A stretch of 58,050 nucleotides of DNA from an uncultured Shewanella sp. (GTDB lineage: Bacteria > Pseudomonadota > Gammaproteobacteria > Enterobacterales > Shewanellaceae), in assembly GCF_947491715.1 (NCBI RefSeq), contig NZ_CANLKR010000031.1, forward strand, positions 1-58,050. Reading direction: 5' to 3'. This document shows positions 26,393-35,475 of the stretch, piece by piece; position 1 is the first letter of the stretch; every line of letters starts with the position of its first letter. A model generated the notes under the pieces. That model worked only from the letters and a program-made list of their open reading frames with translations, did not search any database and was not told the origin of the DNA. The position numbers and the translations under genes are program-made.

Positions 26393-29300
26393 AATTTGTC
26401 GATAAATACAGCGGCATTATTATCGCTTTTTCTGCTTTACTCGTTTTGTTGGGGGGAATAGCCAGCGTTAAATTGCCCAATGCCTTATTGCCTGATTTGG
26501 ATCAGCAAGAAATTGCCATGTTGATTAATTGGCAAGGAAAAACCGCGACCGAAATAGAGCAAGTCTTGATTACTCCTTTAGAGAGGCAGCTGGCCAGTAT
26601 TGGTCAGCTGAAACATTCTCAGTCTTTTATCAGTAATGGCGAAACGTGGATGCGTTTGTTTTTTTCCCCTCAAGCGGATATGGAAAAAGCCTACATGGAT
26701 GTGATGGCACGCATCAATCAAATTCCAGATTGGCCGGCGCAGGTGGCTAAGCCATTGATATTTGATTACAGTAATGGTGCGGGGAGCACAGTTGCGTCCA
26801 TGTATTTGTATTCTGAATTAGAAGAGATGACGCCGAATGATTTTCGCCGAGTCTATCGCCAGCATATTGCGTCAGTATTAAGTGATGTGTCAGGCATTGC
26901 GAATATCAATATGAGTTACAGTCCGTTGGCGCAGCGAATGGATATCGAATTTAATCCAAAAGCCTTGGCGCACTTTTCATTGTCTATTGATGATGTGACA
27001 GAAAAACTGCATGATTTAATTGATCGCTCTGGCGATAAAATGACGTTGGGATCTAAGGCTTATGGTTTACATTTTAAAGGGCAAATGGCCTTAGCGGAAT
27101 TAACCCAATTACCCGTAGCCGTTCGAGGCGAACGCATTATTCGTTTAGGGGAAATTGCTCAGGTTCATCGACGTTTTGTCACTGAGTGGGACTATTCCAG
27201 TTTTGAAGGGCATCCAGCCATGTATTTTAGTTTTCAGCCGGAAAAAAATACCAATGCGCTGAATATTACCGATGAGTTAAGTGTGGTCATGACAGAGCTG
27301 AATCAAGGTGTTCTGGCTGATCTGGGCATGAAGTTGTCTTATAGAAGTGATTCGTCAAAACCGATTAAACATGCGCTGAGTCTTGTTTACACTAATATCT
27401 TGCTTGGCGTGTTATTAGCCTGCTTGTTTTTATATCTCTTTATACGTGATCTCAAAGTCGTATTTTTGATTTTTATCAGTATTCCTGTGTGTTTATCTTT
27501 AGTGATCTTAGGCATGTACTTAGGGGGACGCAGTTTAAATGTGATCTCTATGGCCGGTATGGCATTGTCGGTGGGGTTATTGCTGGATGCCTCTATTATC
27601 GTCATGGAGAACATTCAGCGATTACGTGATAAGGGGCTGGGGTTAATTGAGAGTGTATATCAAGGTGTCAAACAAGTCCGTGGCGCGCTGATTTCCTCAA
27701 CGCTATCGAGTATTGTCATTTTTGTACCGATTATATTGATGCAATCGAGTATTAGCCAAATGTTTGAAGATTTAGCCTATACCATTTCCACCGCGTTAGT
27801 GGCCTCCATTCTTGTGGCGCTGATACTTTTACCTGCTTTAGGGCGGTGGATACTCTCTGAACAAGCTCAACAGCCTGAACAATCTCAACAGGCTGAGAGC
27901 AAGCCGTTATCCTCCCTCAATAAATGGCCTCAACGATTCACTATGCCCTCTCGTTCACCCCTGCAGGCGAATATTTGGGTGGGATTTGGGATTGTGGGAA
28001 CATTACTACTGACCTGGTGGGTTATGCCCGCCATTGATTTGTTGCCAAATCCAAAAGCTGACCATGTGATAGCGTATGTTGATTTTAAAGAGCCTTTATC
28101 TCAAGAAGCGGCCACAGAGACTATTGGTAAGGTGATAGAGGCGCGTTTTGTTAAAGAGAAAGCTAAGCCCGAGGCGCCTAGATGGACTCAATATGTGTTG
28201 AGTTGTAATCCGAGTTATTGCTACTTGAATCTGAAACCTGAAGCGGGAGAGGATTACACAGCATTTGAATATTGGCTTAAAACGCATATTTTGCACGATC
28301 TGCCTGATACCGATTTGTATGTCAGGCAAGGCAATTTATTGGGGGGAGCGATTCAAGGTGGCGATCGCAGCCGAGTTGACTTTAAAGGGTTAAGTTTAGG
28401 TGAGTTGCAAAAAGTTGGGCAAGATTTAAAAGATATTATCAAAGCGCGAATAGCAGGCAGTCAGGTGCTGGAAACCGTGGCGCTTTCCAATAATGCCACT
28501 CAAATAGAGTTTACGCCTAAGGCCGATAAACTCGCTTATTTAGGCTTATCAAGAGCGGAACTAAATCAATATTTAGTGGCGTTAACTGATGGCGAGTATT
28601 TAGGGCGTTTTTCGGCTGGCAATGAGAGCTTTCCTTTTTACTTTAAAGGGCAAAAAGTGAGCCATATTGAGCAGTTGCTTGAAACAGAGCTGATGATCCC
28701 AGATCATGGCTTAATTCCATTGCGAGATTTAGTGGACAGTAGCATGGTGTTGGCGCCCAGTGCGATTTTTAGGGCCGACAATGAAATGAGTATTTCGCTT
28801 GGCGTGGTGCCGCCTAATGGTCAACCTATGGGGCCATTTGTTGATCAAGTCAAAGCTATTGTATCTGAGTATATTAAAGCGCAAGGCCCTGATGGTTTAT
28901 ATGTCGCTTATCAAGGACAAGCAGGAGAGTTAGATAACTTTTTATCTGAGTTCTTACTGACCTTTTTAGTGTCATTATTAGTGCTGTTTTTATTGATGCG
29001 CATTGCGCTGGCTTCTTGGTTGTTTGCGACTGCAGTCATGTTATCTATGCCGCTAGCGCTTGCTGGGGGCATGTTAAGTTTGAATGTAATCAACGTGTTT
29101 ATGCCACAAAATTTAGATGTGATCACTATGATAGGCTTTATTATTCTAATGGGATTAGTGATTAATAATGCTATTTTACTGATCAGTGAATTTAAGGCGG
29201 GCATGGAAGAAGGGCTTATGCAGCAAGATGCAATTTACCGCGCTGTGAGTACGCGAATGCGGCCTATTTTCATGAGTACAGGCACCAGTATTTTTGGCAT

Positions 29301-29502
29301 GTTGCCGTTAATGTTAACCCCAGGGGATGGCGCTGAAATTTACCGTGGCTTGGCGAGCGTGATTGTCGGCGGTATGACATTTAGCGCACTCTTTACCTTA
29401 AGCTTCATGTCAGCCTTATTGTCTTTACCTGTGTTTGGGATTAAGCCAAAAGAGCATAAGGAGAGTGTGGGGAATGAAGACGTCTTAGTTGGAGCAAGTT
29501 AG
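26389..29502 (+). CDS. RND family efflux transporter permease
   Basis: Inner-membrane proton-driven exporter of 1037 residues with TM1 near the N-terminus, TM2-6 at about 325-490, TM7 at about 530-555 and TM8-12 at about 840-1020, separated by two porter loops. TM4 reads GLLLDASIIVMENI: only the first of the two relay aspartates of AcrB (407/408) is present, the second being Ala. TM10 reads GLVINNAILLI, with Asn where AcrB has Lys940. This places it outside AcrB-type pumps; the substrate is unknown. No outer-membrane channel gene is adjacent. It is translationally coupled to the adaptor. Confidence 0.9.
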   Translation: MKFVDKYSGIIIAFSALLVLLGGIASVKLPNALLPDLDQQEIAMLINWQGKTATEIEQVLITPLERQLASIGQLKHSQSFISNGETWMRLFFSPQADMEKAYMDVMARINQIPDWPAQVAKPLIFDYSNGAGSTVASMYLYSELEEMTPNDFRRVYRQHIASVLSDVSGIANINMSYSPLAQRMDIEFNPKALAHFSLSIDDVTEKLHDLIDRSGDKMTLGSKAYGLHFKGQMALAELTQLPVAVRGERIIRLGEIAQVHRRFVTEWDYSSFEGHPAMYFSFQPEKNTNALNITDELSVVMTELNQGVLADLGMKLSYRSDSSKPIKHALSLVYTNILLGVLLACLFLYLFIRDLKVVFLIFISIPVCLSLVILGMYLGGRSLNVISMAGMALSVGLLLDASIIVMENIQRLRDKGLGLIESVYQGVKQVRGALISSTLSSIVIFVPIILMQSSISQMFEDLAYTISTALVASILVALILLPALGRWILSEQAQQPEQSQQAESKPLSSLNKWPQRFTMPSRSPLQANIWVGFGIVGTLLLTWWVMPAIDLLPNPKADHVIAYVDFKEPLSQEAATETIGKVIEARFVKEKAKPEAPRWTQYVLSCNPSYCYLNLKPEAGEDYTAFEYWLKTHILHDLPDTDLYVRQGNLLGGAIQGGDRSRVDFKGLSLGELQKVGQDLKDIIKARIAGSQVLETVALSNNATQIEFTPKADKLAYLGLSRAELNQYLVALTDGEYLGRFSAGNESFPFYFKGQKVSHIEQLLETELMIPDHGLIPLRDLVDSSMVLAPSAIFRADNEMSISLGVVPPNGQPMGPFVDQVKAIVSEYIKAQGPDGLYVAYQGQAGELDNFLSEFLLTFLVSLLVLFLLMRIALASWLFATAVMLSMPLALAGGMLSLNVINVFMPQNLDVITMIGFIILMGLVINNAILLISEFKAGMEEGLMQQDAIYRAVSTRMRPIFMSTGTSIFGMLPLMLTPGDGAEIYRGLASVIVGGMTFSALFTLSFMSALLSLPVFGIKPKEHKESVGNEDVLVGAS

Positions 29503-29540
29503 GCTTATTGTTTGATTGAGGTGATTATCACTCAATAAAA

Positions 29541-29567
29541 AAACGGCGCTTGATTGCGCCGTTTTTT
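29541..29567. terminator. Bidirectional terminator between the RND pump and fliJ
   Basis: The stem AAACGGCGC/GCGCCGTTT is followed by a T-run on the plus strand and, on the minus strand, by TTTATTG. It probably ends both the RND operon and the converging motY-fliJ operon. Confidence 0.9.
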
Positions 29568-29597
29568 TATTATCTTATCCACTTGAGTTCAGGTTGG

Positions 29598-30026
29598 TTA
29601 ATAAGCCGCAGCGTAACGTCCGGCTAGATCATCGAGTTGTTTTTGTTCTTGTTTATCGAGGTAAGTTTGGTGTTCGGTTTGTTTCTTTTGATATAGCCAC
29701 TTTATGCCTTGCTGGCGACCGAGTTGCTTGCGCCACATACCATCGATACGTTGATGTTCTTGGGTTAATAAAATCTGTTGACGGGTTAATTTTTTTTGCA
29801 TCGGTGCCAACACTTGCGCCATATTGGCCGTATTTTGCAATAATAACGGGTTTGCGGTTTGGCTCGGGTATTGGCCATATTGCGACTGCATTTGTGCAAT
29901 GATGTCTTTTTGCTGTTGAATATGATCGATTCGTTGCTGGGTTTCAGTGCGCTGCTGGCCGAGTTGACTCAATTTCTTTTCTTCTTGTTCGCACAAGGTA
30001 TGTAACGGTCTGAACTGGGCTTGCAT
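29598..30026 (-). CDS. fliJ: Flagellar export chaperone FliJ
   Basis: Soluble export component of 142 residues that forms the stalk of the ATPase ring. It is an almost wholly helical coiled coil, with the hallmark FRPLHTLCEQEEKKLSQLGQQRTETQQRIDHIQQQK. The frame is open to 30068, but the start at 30026 has a perfect AAGGAG 6 bases upstream. Weak conservation is usual for FliJ; position after fliI supports the call. Confidence 0.85.
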   Translation of the reverse strand: MQAQFRPLHTLCEQEEKKLSQLGQQRTETQQRIDHIQQQKDIIAQMQSQYGQYPSQTANPLLLQNTANMAQVLAPMQKKLTRQQILLTQEHQRIDGMWRKQLGRQQGIKWLYQKKQTEHQTYLDKQEQKQLDDLAGRYAAAY

Positions 30027-30122
30027 AATCGACTCCTTCATTACTGACTGATTATTTTGCTTCGACACGTTCCACTAAATAGTTGGCGTGCCGAAGGATA
30101 ATAAAGTTTAATTTTTTGCTTG

Positions 30123-31436
30123 CTAAAGACTTTCTGCCAGTGTTTTTAATTGTTCAAGACTTTCACTGCGACTGGTTTTTTGATCGCTATCTTGGCGCAA
30201 GAATGCCGCCATATTGGGTGCGGCCTGTACGGCCAGATCCATTTCAGGATCTTGTCCTGCTTGATAGCCTCCCAGTGGCAAAAGTTCTTTAACTTCATTG
30301 AAGCGGCTATTTAAATGCCTAAAGCGTTGACCTTGAATCAGGCTTTCCTTACTGGCGATTTGTGTCGCCAAGCGGCTGACCGATGCACCAATATCAATAG
30401 CAGGAAAATGGCCTTTTTCGGCAAGCTTGCGACTGAGTACTATGTGTCCATCTAAGATGGCTCTGGCAGAATCAGCGACAGGATCTTGCTGATCGTCTCC
30501 TTCAGTGAGTACAGTGTAAAACGCCGTTAAAGTGCCAACGGGGTGCTGTCCATTACCCGCCATTTCAACCAAGCTTGGCAGCTGTGCAAAAGCAGAAGGC
30601 GGATAGCCTTTTGTGGCGGGTGGCTCGCCTAAACTCAAGGCGATTTCCCGCTGTGCTTGAGCGTAACGCGTGAGTGAATCCACCAATAACAGGACTTGTT
30701 TTCCTTGGTCGCGAAAACCTGTGGCAATATGATGGCAAAGCCGCATGGCACGCAGGCGCATCAAAGGAGTGGTGTCGGCAGGAGCGGCAATGACAACGGC
30801 CCGTTGCCGACCTTCTTCGCCTAAGGCTTCTTCGATAAATTCACGGACTTCACGGCCCCGTTCACCAATGAGTCCAACCACAATGACATCGGCTTCGGTA
30901 AAGCGAGTCATCATGGCAAGCAGCACACTTTTACCGACACCAGAGCCTGCAAATAAGCCTAGTCGTTGGCCACGGCCTACAGGTAATAATGCGTTAATGG
31001 CTCGAATCCCCACATCTAAAGGCTCACGGATAGGTTTACGCAATAGCGGGTTACTGACTTGATGCCGTAATGGCACATGAGTCACGTTCTCTAGGGGGCC
31101 GAGTCCATCTAAAGGTTGGCCTAAGCCATCGATCACACGGCCAAGCAATCCACTGCCGACAGGAATTTGACAACGCTGTTGCAGTGGAATAACCCGTGCG
31201 CCGGGCATGAGGCCTGTGGTATGCTCAATGGGCATTAAGCATAAGGTTTCTTTATGAAACCCGACAACTTCAGCTTCAATGAATTGTCCGTCTCTAGACT
31301 CAATATGGCAGCGATCGCCTGTGCCGAGTTGACAACCTATGGCTTCAAGTAATAAACCATTGACTCGCGTGAGGCGACCATAAACTTGTGCCACTGGCAC
31401 CGTTGGCCAATCTTGAGCATTGAGATCAGGCTTCAC
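30123..31436 (-). CDS. fliI: Flagellum-specific ATPase FliI
   Basis: ATPase of the flagellar type III export apparatus, 437 residues. Walker A is GLFAGSGVGKSVLL (about 160-173), Walker B around KQVLLLVDSLTRYAQAQREIALSLGEPPATKGYPPS. GTG start at 31436 has AGAGGA 7 bases upstream and lies 11 bases inside fliH, suggesting coupling. Confidence 0.97.
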   Translation of the reverse strand: MKPDLNAQDWPTVPVAQVYGRLTRVNGLLLEAIGCQLGTGDRCHIESRDGQFIEAEVVGFHKETLCLMPIEHTTGLMPGARVIPLQQRCQIPVGSGLLGRVIDGLGQPLDGLGPLENVTHVPLRHQVSNPLLRKPIREPLDVGIRAINALLPVGRGQRLGLFAGSGVGKSVLLAMMTRFTEADVIVVGLIGERGREVREFIEEALGEEGRQRAVVIAAPADTTPLMRLRAMRLCHHIATGFRDQGKQVLLLVDSLTRYAQAQREIALSLGEPPATKGYPPSAFAQLPSLVEMAGNGQHPVGTLTAFYTVLTEGDDQQDPVADSARAILDGHIVLSRKLAEKGHFPAIDIGASVSRLATQIASKESLIQGQRFRHLNSRFNEVKELLPLGGYQAGQDPEMDLAVQAAPNMAAFLRQDSDQKTSRSESLEQLKTLAESL

Positions 31437-32172
31437 TGGCTTCCTCTTCTGTTTCGGCTTGTAAATCGACTTGTTGCAGCTTAGCTTCTACTTGCGTCAT
31501 ACAGGCATTCAGCCTAGTTTCGATAGAGGCATCTGCATCAGATTTATCGCTGACAATTCGACAACCGCCCGCAGTGATAGCCGGATCGGCAATTAATACC
31601 CAATCTTTGACTTTATCGGCGGCGAGCTCTTTGAGTTTTTCAACGGCGCTAGGTTCTAAATGTATTTTCACTTCAGATTGACGATCCGGTAGCGCGGCTA
31701 AGGTTTCTTCAATGAGTGACAGAATTTGTTGTGGTTGTAAGGTCAGTTCACAACGGATCACTTGTTGGGCGACGCGGCGGACCAAGTCCAAAATCAAGTT
31801 TTGTTGTTGGTTAATTTGTTGCGTATGGCCTTCTTCAAGTAATGATTTTAGTGCACCTAATGGTGCAATTAAATCATTGAGCTGAGCGTCAACGCCTTCT
31901 TTACCTTTGAGCTGTCCTTCGATGCGGCCTTGATTGAATCCAATAGCATGGCCAGATTGACGACCTTCTTCAGAGCCAGATTCAAATCCTGCCTCATGAC
32001 CTTTTTGAACGCCTTCATCATAGCCTTTATCAAAGGCTTGCTGATAATCTTCCCAACCTGGTGTGCTTTCATCAGTATTGTTGGGGGGCACTAAAGGCGC
32101 AAATCGATGACGACGGGCCAGCTCGCCTTTGAGGCGCCAGCGAGGATCGAGTGGGTTCTTTTTAACTGACAT
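31426..32172 (-). CDS. fliH: Flagellar export ATPase regulator FliH
   Basis: Stator-like regulator of FliI, 248 residues. A central stretch has the FliH glycine repeats (YDEGVQKGHEAGFESGSEEGRQSGHAIGFNQGR, G-x3-G pattern), followed by the C-terminal domain with RVAQQVIRCELTLQPQQILSLIEETLAALP. It overlaps fliG by one base (TAATG). Confidence 0.93.
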   Translation of the reverse strand: MSVKKNPLDPRWRLKGELARRHRFAPLVPPNNTDESTPGWEDYQQAFDKGYDEGVQKGHEAGFESGSEEGRQSGHAIGFNQGRIEGQLKGKEGVDAQLNDLIAPLGALKSLLEEGHTQQINQQQNLILDLVRRVAQQVIRCELTLQPQQILSLIEETLAALPDRQSEVKIHLEPSAVEKLKELAADKVKDWVLIADPAITAGGCRIVSDKSDADASIETRLNACMTQVEAKLQQVDLQAETEEEASEA

Positions 32173-33158
32173 TATTCGACCACCTGTTCTTCAAAGAGCT
32201 GCAGTTCTATTTCACCGTCATCCATCATCTGTTTAGCCAGTTCCATGATTTCTTTACGGGCGGCAGTGGCTTGACTCAATGGTACGGCACCGATGGCATC
32301 CACTTGTGTTTCAATGGCTGAAGACATGCGTTTTGGCAGCGCATCGAGTAATGTATTTTTCAATGAAGGTTCAATGCCTTTCAGGGCGAGTGCCAACATT
32401 TCGGGTGGTACTATGGCCATAATTTCTTGTAAGGTCTCAGGTTTTTGACGGCCCAAGATAATGAAATCAAACATGTTGTCAGCAACGTTGGTTGCTAATT
32501 GCGTGTCATGAAGTTTGATCATTTCCATTAATTGTTCGCGATCACCATCGAAGCGATTCAAAATGTCAGCAACCTGACGAATACCAGCGATTTGTGTGTG
32601 ACTCTTTTCCATTGCAATGAGCATACAACGTTCAACAAGTTGGCGCAGTTCATCGACCACATCACGGTCTAATTCGCCTAATTGTGCGATACGAATAAGC
32701 ACTTCATCATGGCCAGCAACGGGGAGACTTTGAAGGACTTGAGCGGCGCTTTCTGCTGGAAGTAGGCCGAGTAATACCGCTTGAAGTTGGCTATGCTCAT
32801 GGGTGATTTCACGGGCTAATAATTGTGGATCAACCCATTCTAGTCTTTTCACTAAGGTTTTGATTTCATCACCGTAGATACTGTCGATGAGGCTTTTTGC
32901 CACACGATCGCCTAAGGCGAGATCTAAGGTTTTTTGCAAGTAGGAGCGAGAGGCTTTTGCTATACCCGATTGCTCTTGGTATTTCATGAAGAAGCGTCCA
33001 AGTACCGCATCGGCCTCTTGTTGAGTAATACTGGATAGGCGAGCCATTTTATGGCTTAAGTGTTGTACATCGGTTCTATCAAGATGTGCCATCACTTGAG
33101 ATGCGCCTTTTTCTCCCATACTGAGCAGTAACATGGCTGCTTGTTCATGGTTATCCAT
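32172..33158 (-). CDS. fliG: Flagellar motor switch protein FliG
   Basis: C-ring protein of 328 residues that contacts the stator. MDNHEQAAMLLLSMGEKGASQVMAHLDRTDVQHLS is the N-terminal MS-ring-binding part, and the C-terminal torque helix region reads LLDALPKRMSSAIETQVDAIGAVPLSQATAARKEIMELAKQMMDDGEIEL. The frame is open to a GTG at 33197, but the ATG at 33158 matches the family start. LafK-system FliG. Confidence 0.95.
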   Translation of the reverse strand: MDNHEQAAMLLLSMGEKGASQVMAHLDRTDVQHLSHKMARLSSITQQEADAVLGRFFMKYQEQSGIAKASRSYLQKTLDLALGDRVAKSLIDSIYGDEIKTLVKRLEWVDPQLLAREITHEHSQLQAVLLGLLPAESAAQVLQSLPVAGHDEVLIRIAQLGELDRDVVDELRQLVERCMLIAMEKSHTQIAGIRQVADILNRFDGDREQLMEMIKLHDTQLATNVADNMFDFIILGRQKPETLQEIMAIVPPEMLALALKGIEPSLKNTLLDALPKRMSSAIETQVDAIGAVPLSQATAARKEIMELAKQMMDDGEIELQLFEEQVVE

Positions 33159-33301
33159 TTTTATTCCAAGTTCGTTCTTATTCACTGTCTTCGCCACCTA
33201 TCTTTTTTTGCGCTATCACTATCGTGCATTCTTTGTTGAGCGAATATGATGAGCAATAGCGCGATGATTTTTTGTCAATGCCTGTTATTGATAAACAATA
33301 A

Positions 33302-35020
33302 TTAACTGCTTGACTCGTTACCTCTTTCGCCTATCCAGCTGGAAATGACTTCTGCCACTCTTGCTGGTTCTTCATTGGCTAGAAGGCTTAAGTGTTCCAT
33401 TTTCACTGTGAGTGGCGATCCTGGTTCAGGCAAACCTTGTCCTGCAATCCAATCATTATCGGCAGCGGCTTGGCTTAAGCCCATTAGCTGATCGGCTAGC
33501 GCTTGTGAGTCTTGTTGCTTATCATTGGCACTGATCGCGGCTGGTGCGGGTGACTCTGCTGGTGCGGGAAGTGGCTCAGGCGACTCACTTGGATTATTGT
33601 CGGTAGTGCGAGTTAAGTGGCTCACCAGTGGACGTAATACAAAGAAAATCAATCCTAAACCCAGAATACCGCCCATTAAATAACGTAAATAAGCTTGGTA
33701 CCCTTCGGCTTGCCACCAAGGCATTGGCTCAAATACAGCGCTAGCGACAGGTGCAAAGTTAAAACTGCTGATGCTGAATTGATCGCCACGCTCATTTGAG
33801 TAACCGATGGAATCTTTTACCATAGTTCCCAATTGGGTTAGCTGAGCATCACTCCAACCAGTGTCGCCTGCGGCTTGGCTATTTAGTAGCACAGAAACTG
33901 ACAGGTTTTCTAACTGCATTTGTTGATAACGAGTGTGTTTGACTGAGCGTCCGACTTCAAACTGACGACTTTCTTGTTGCTTCAAGTTACGACGATTATT
34001 GGCATTCTCAGTGTCTTCTGTGGTCGGAGGCTGATTACTTAAGGCACCAGGAATACCCAGTTCCATCGCGGTATTACTTTCATTCGTGCTTTGATTTTCC
34101 GATGTTATCACCGTTTGAGGATCTAAGGATTCCTTGGTTTCTTCCACTTGATTAAAGTTAACCGCGGCAGAGATTTGTACTTGAAAGTTATCTTGGCCTA
34201 GGATCGGACTCAGCATACTTGAAGCACGATTAATCAGGCTTTGTTCGAGCTCTTGAGTGTATTTTAATTGACGATCGCGAGCTTGAGTAATGTCTTGATT
34301 CAATGTGATGCCAGCACTTAAATGATTGCCCTCTTGATCGACAATTTGCACGCGTTCAGGCGTCATTCCTGTGACGCTACCCGATACCAAGTTAGCGATG
34401 GACTCAATTTGTCCAGGTTGAATTTTACTGCCGGCATAAAGATCTAGCATGACCGATGCAGATGGAAGTTCAGGTTGCTGACGAATAAATAAGGTGCGTT
34501 TGGGAATAGCCAAGTGAACCCTTGCGGTTCTAACGGCTTTTAAGGCCATGATGGTGCGAGATAATTCCCCTTCTAAGCTGTGTCTGTATTTTGCTTGCTC
34601 CATGAATTGGCTGGTACCAATATCTGAACTGTCTAAAGACTCCATACCTGAAGGTACTTTTGCTTTAACACCGCGAGCGGCCAGTAGCATTCTGGCTTTA
34701 CCCAGCTTATCTTCTTGAACCAGTACTAAACCTGTATTGGCTTCAAGACGATAAGGAATACCTTCAGCTTCTAGTACTTCAATAATTTGCGATGTTTCAA
34801 CGGTTTCTTGTTGGCCATATAAGGGGCGGTAACCTTGGCTCGCCGTCCAAAGTAGCAGGACGATGACACAGGCAACAATGGTTGCTAATACTGCGAGTAA
34901 CAGAACTTGACGATCACCGCGATTAAATTGGCGCCATTTTTGTAGCCATGTGGCTAATAGCTCTGATTTTTGGCTAGCATCGGCCGAATTGGGGCTAGGT
35001 TGAGCGATAGTTGTTGACAT
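33302..35020 (-). CDS. fliF: Flagellar MS-ring protein FliF
   Basis: Inner-membrane MS-ring, 572 residues. TM segments lie at about 40-63 and 445-465, with the ring-building domains between (GIPYRLEANTGLVLVQEDKLGKARMLLAARG and the SGMESLDSSDIGTSQFMEQAKYRHSLEGELSRTI signature). The C-terminal tail binds FliG. A Pro/Glu/Ala-rich segment follows the second TM. Confidence 0.96.
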   Translation of the reverse strand: MSTTIAQPSPNSADASQKSELLATWLQKWRQFNRGDRQVLLLAVLATIVACVIVLLLWTASQGYRPLYGQQETVETSQIIEVLEAEGIPYRLEANTGLVLVQEDKLGKARMLLAARGVKAKVPSGMESLDSSDIGTSQFMEQAKYRHSLEGELSRTIMALKAVRTARVHLAIPKRTLFIRQQPELPSASVMLDLYAGSKIQPGQIESIANLVSGSVTGMTPERVQIVDQEGNHLSAGITLNQDITQARDRQLKYTQELEQSLINRASSMLSPILGQDNFQVQISAAVNFNQVEETKESLDPQTVITSENQSTNESNTAMELGIPGALSNQPPTTEDTENANNRRNLKQQESRQFEVGRSVKHTRYQQMQLENLSVSVLLNSQAAGDTGWSDAQLTQLGTMVKDSIGYSNERGDQFSISSFNFAPVASAVFEPMPWWQAEGYQAYLRYLMGGILGLGLIFFVLRPLVSHLTRTTDNNPSESPEPLPAPAESPAPAAISANDKQQDSQALADQLMGLSQAAADNDWIAGQGLPEPGSPLTVKMEHLSLLANEEPARVAEVISSWIGERGNESSS

Positions 35021-35095
35021 TGTTATTTTAAACCTTCCATAAAATCCAGTTTATATTGTTGATTTCAAACAATAATGAATTATTCAGCTTAATGA

Positions 35096-35434
35096 TTAGA
35101 CTGGCATCTTCATGACTTCGTCAAAGGCCTGCACTAAGCGATTTCGTATTTGGATCATGGTAGAAAAAGACAATGATGCTTTTTGGCTTGCGACCATGGC
35201 GCCGACTAAATCATCACTTTGCCCTGAATCGACCGCCTTCATGAGTGCAGAAGACACGTTTTGATCTGTGTTGACAGCCGCAACTTTTTCTTTCATGACT
35301 TCAGTGAATGAAGGCGCTTGAATGCCGTGATCTTTGGGGTTAGCGGCGATTTTGATTGCACCTTTTGCCATTTCGGTGTGAATACTTAAGGTATTCATCA
35401 TGGCCTGAGGATTGATTGAAGCTCCAATTGACAT
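35096..35434 (-). CDS. fliE: Flagellar hook-basal body protein FliE
   Basis: Rod/MS-ring adaptor, 112 residues, with the C-terminal SLSFSTMIQIRNRLVQAFDEVMKMPV characteristic of FliE. AGGAA precedes the ATG. It sits between lafK and fliF as in other lateral loci. Confidence 0.93.
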   Translation of the reverse strand: MSIGASINPQAMMNTLSIHTEMAKGAIKIAANPKDHGIQAPSFTEVMKEKVAAVNTDQNVSSALMKAVDSGQSDDLVGAMVASQKASLSFSTMIQIRNRLVQAFDEVMKMPV

Positions 35435-35475
35435 ATGCGGTTCCTGCCTTAACTAAATAATTTGAAGATCGCGAT

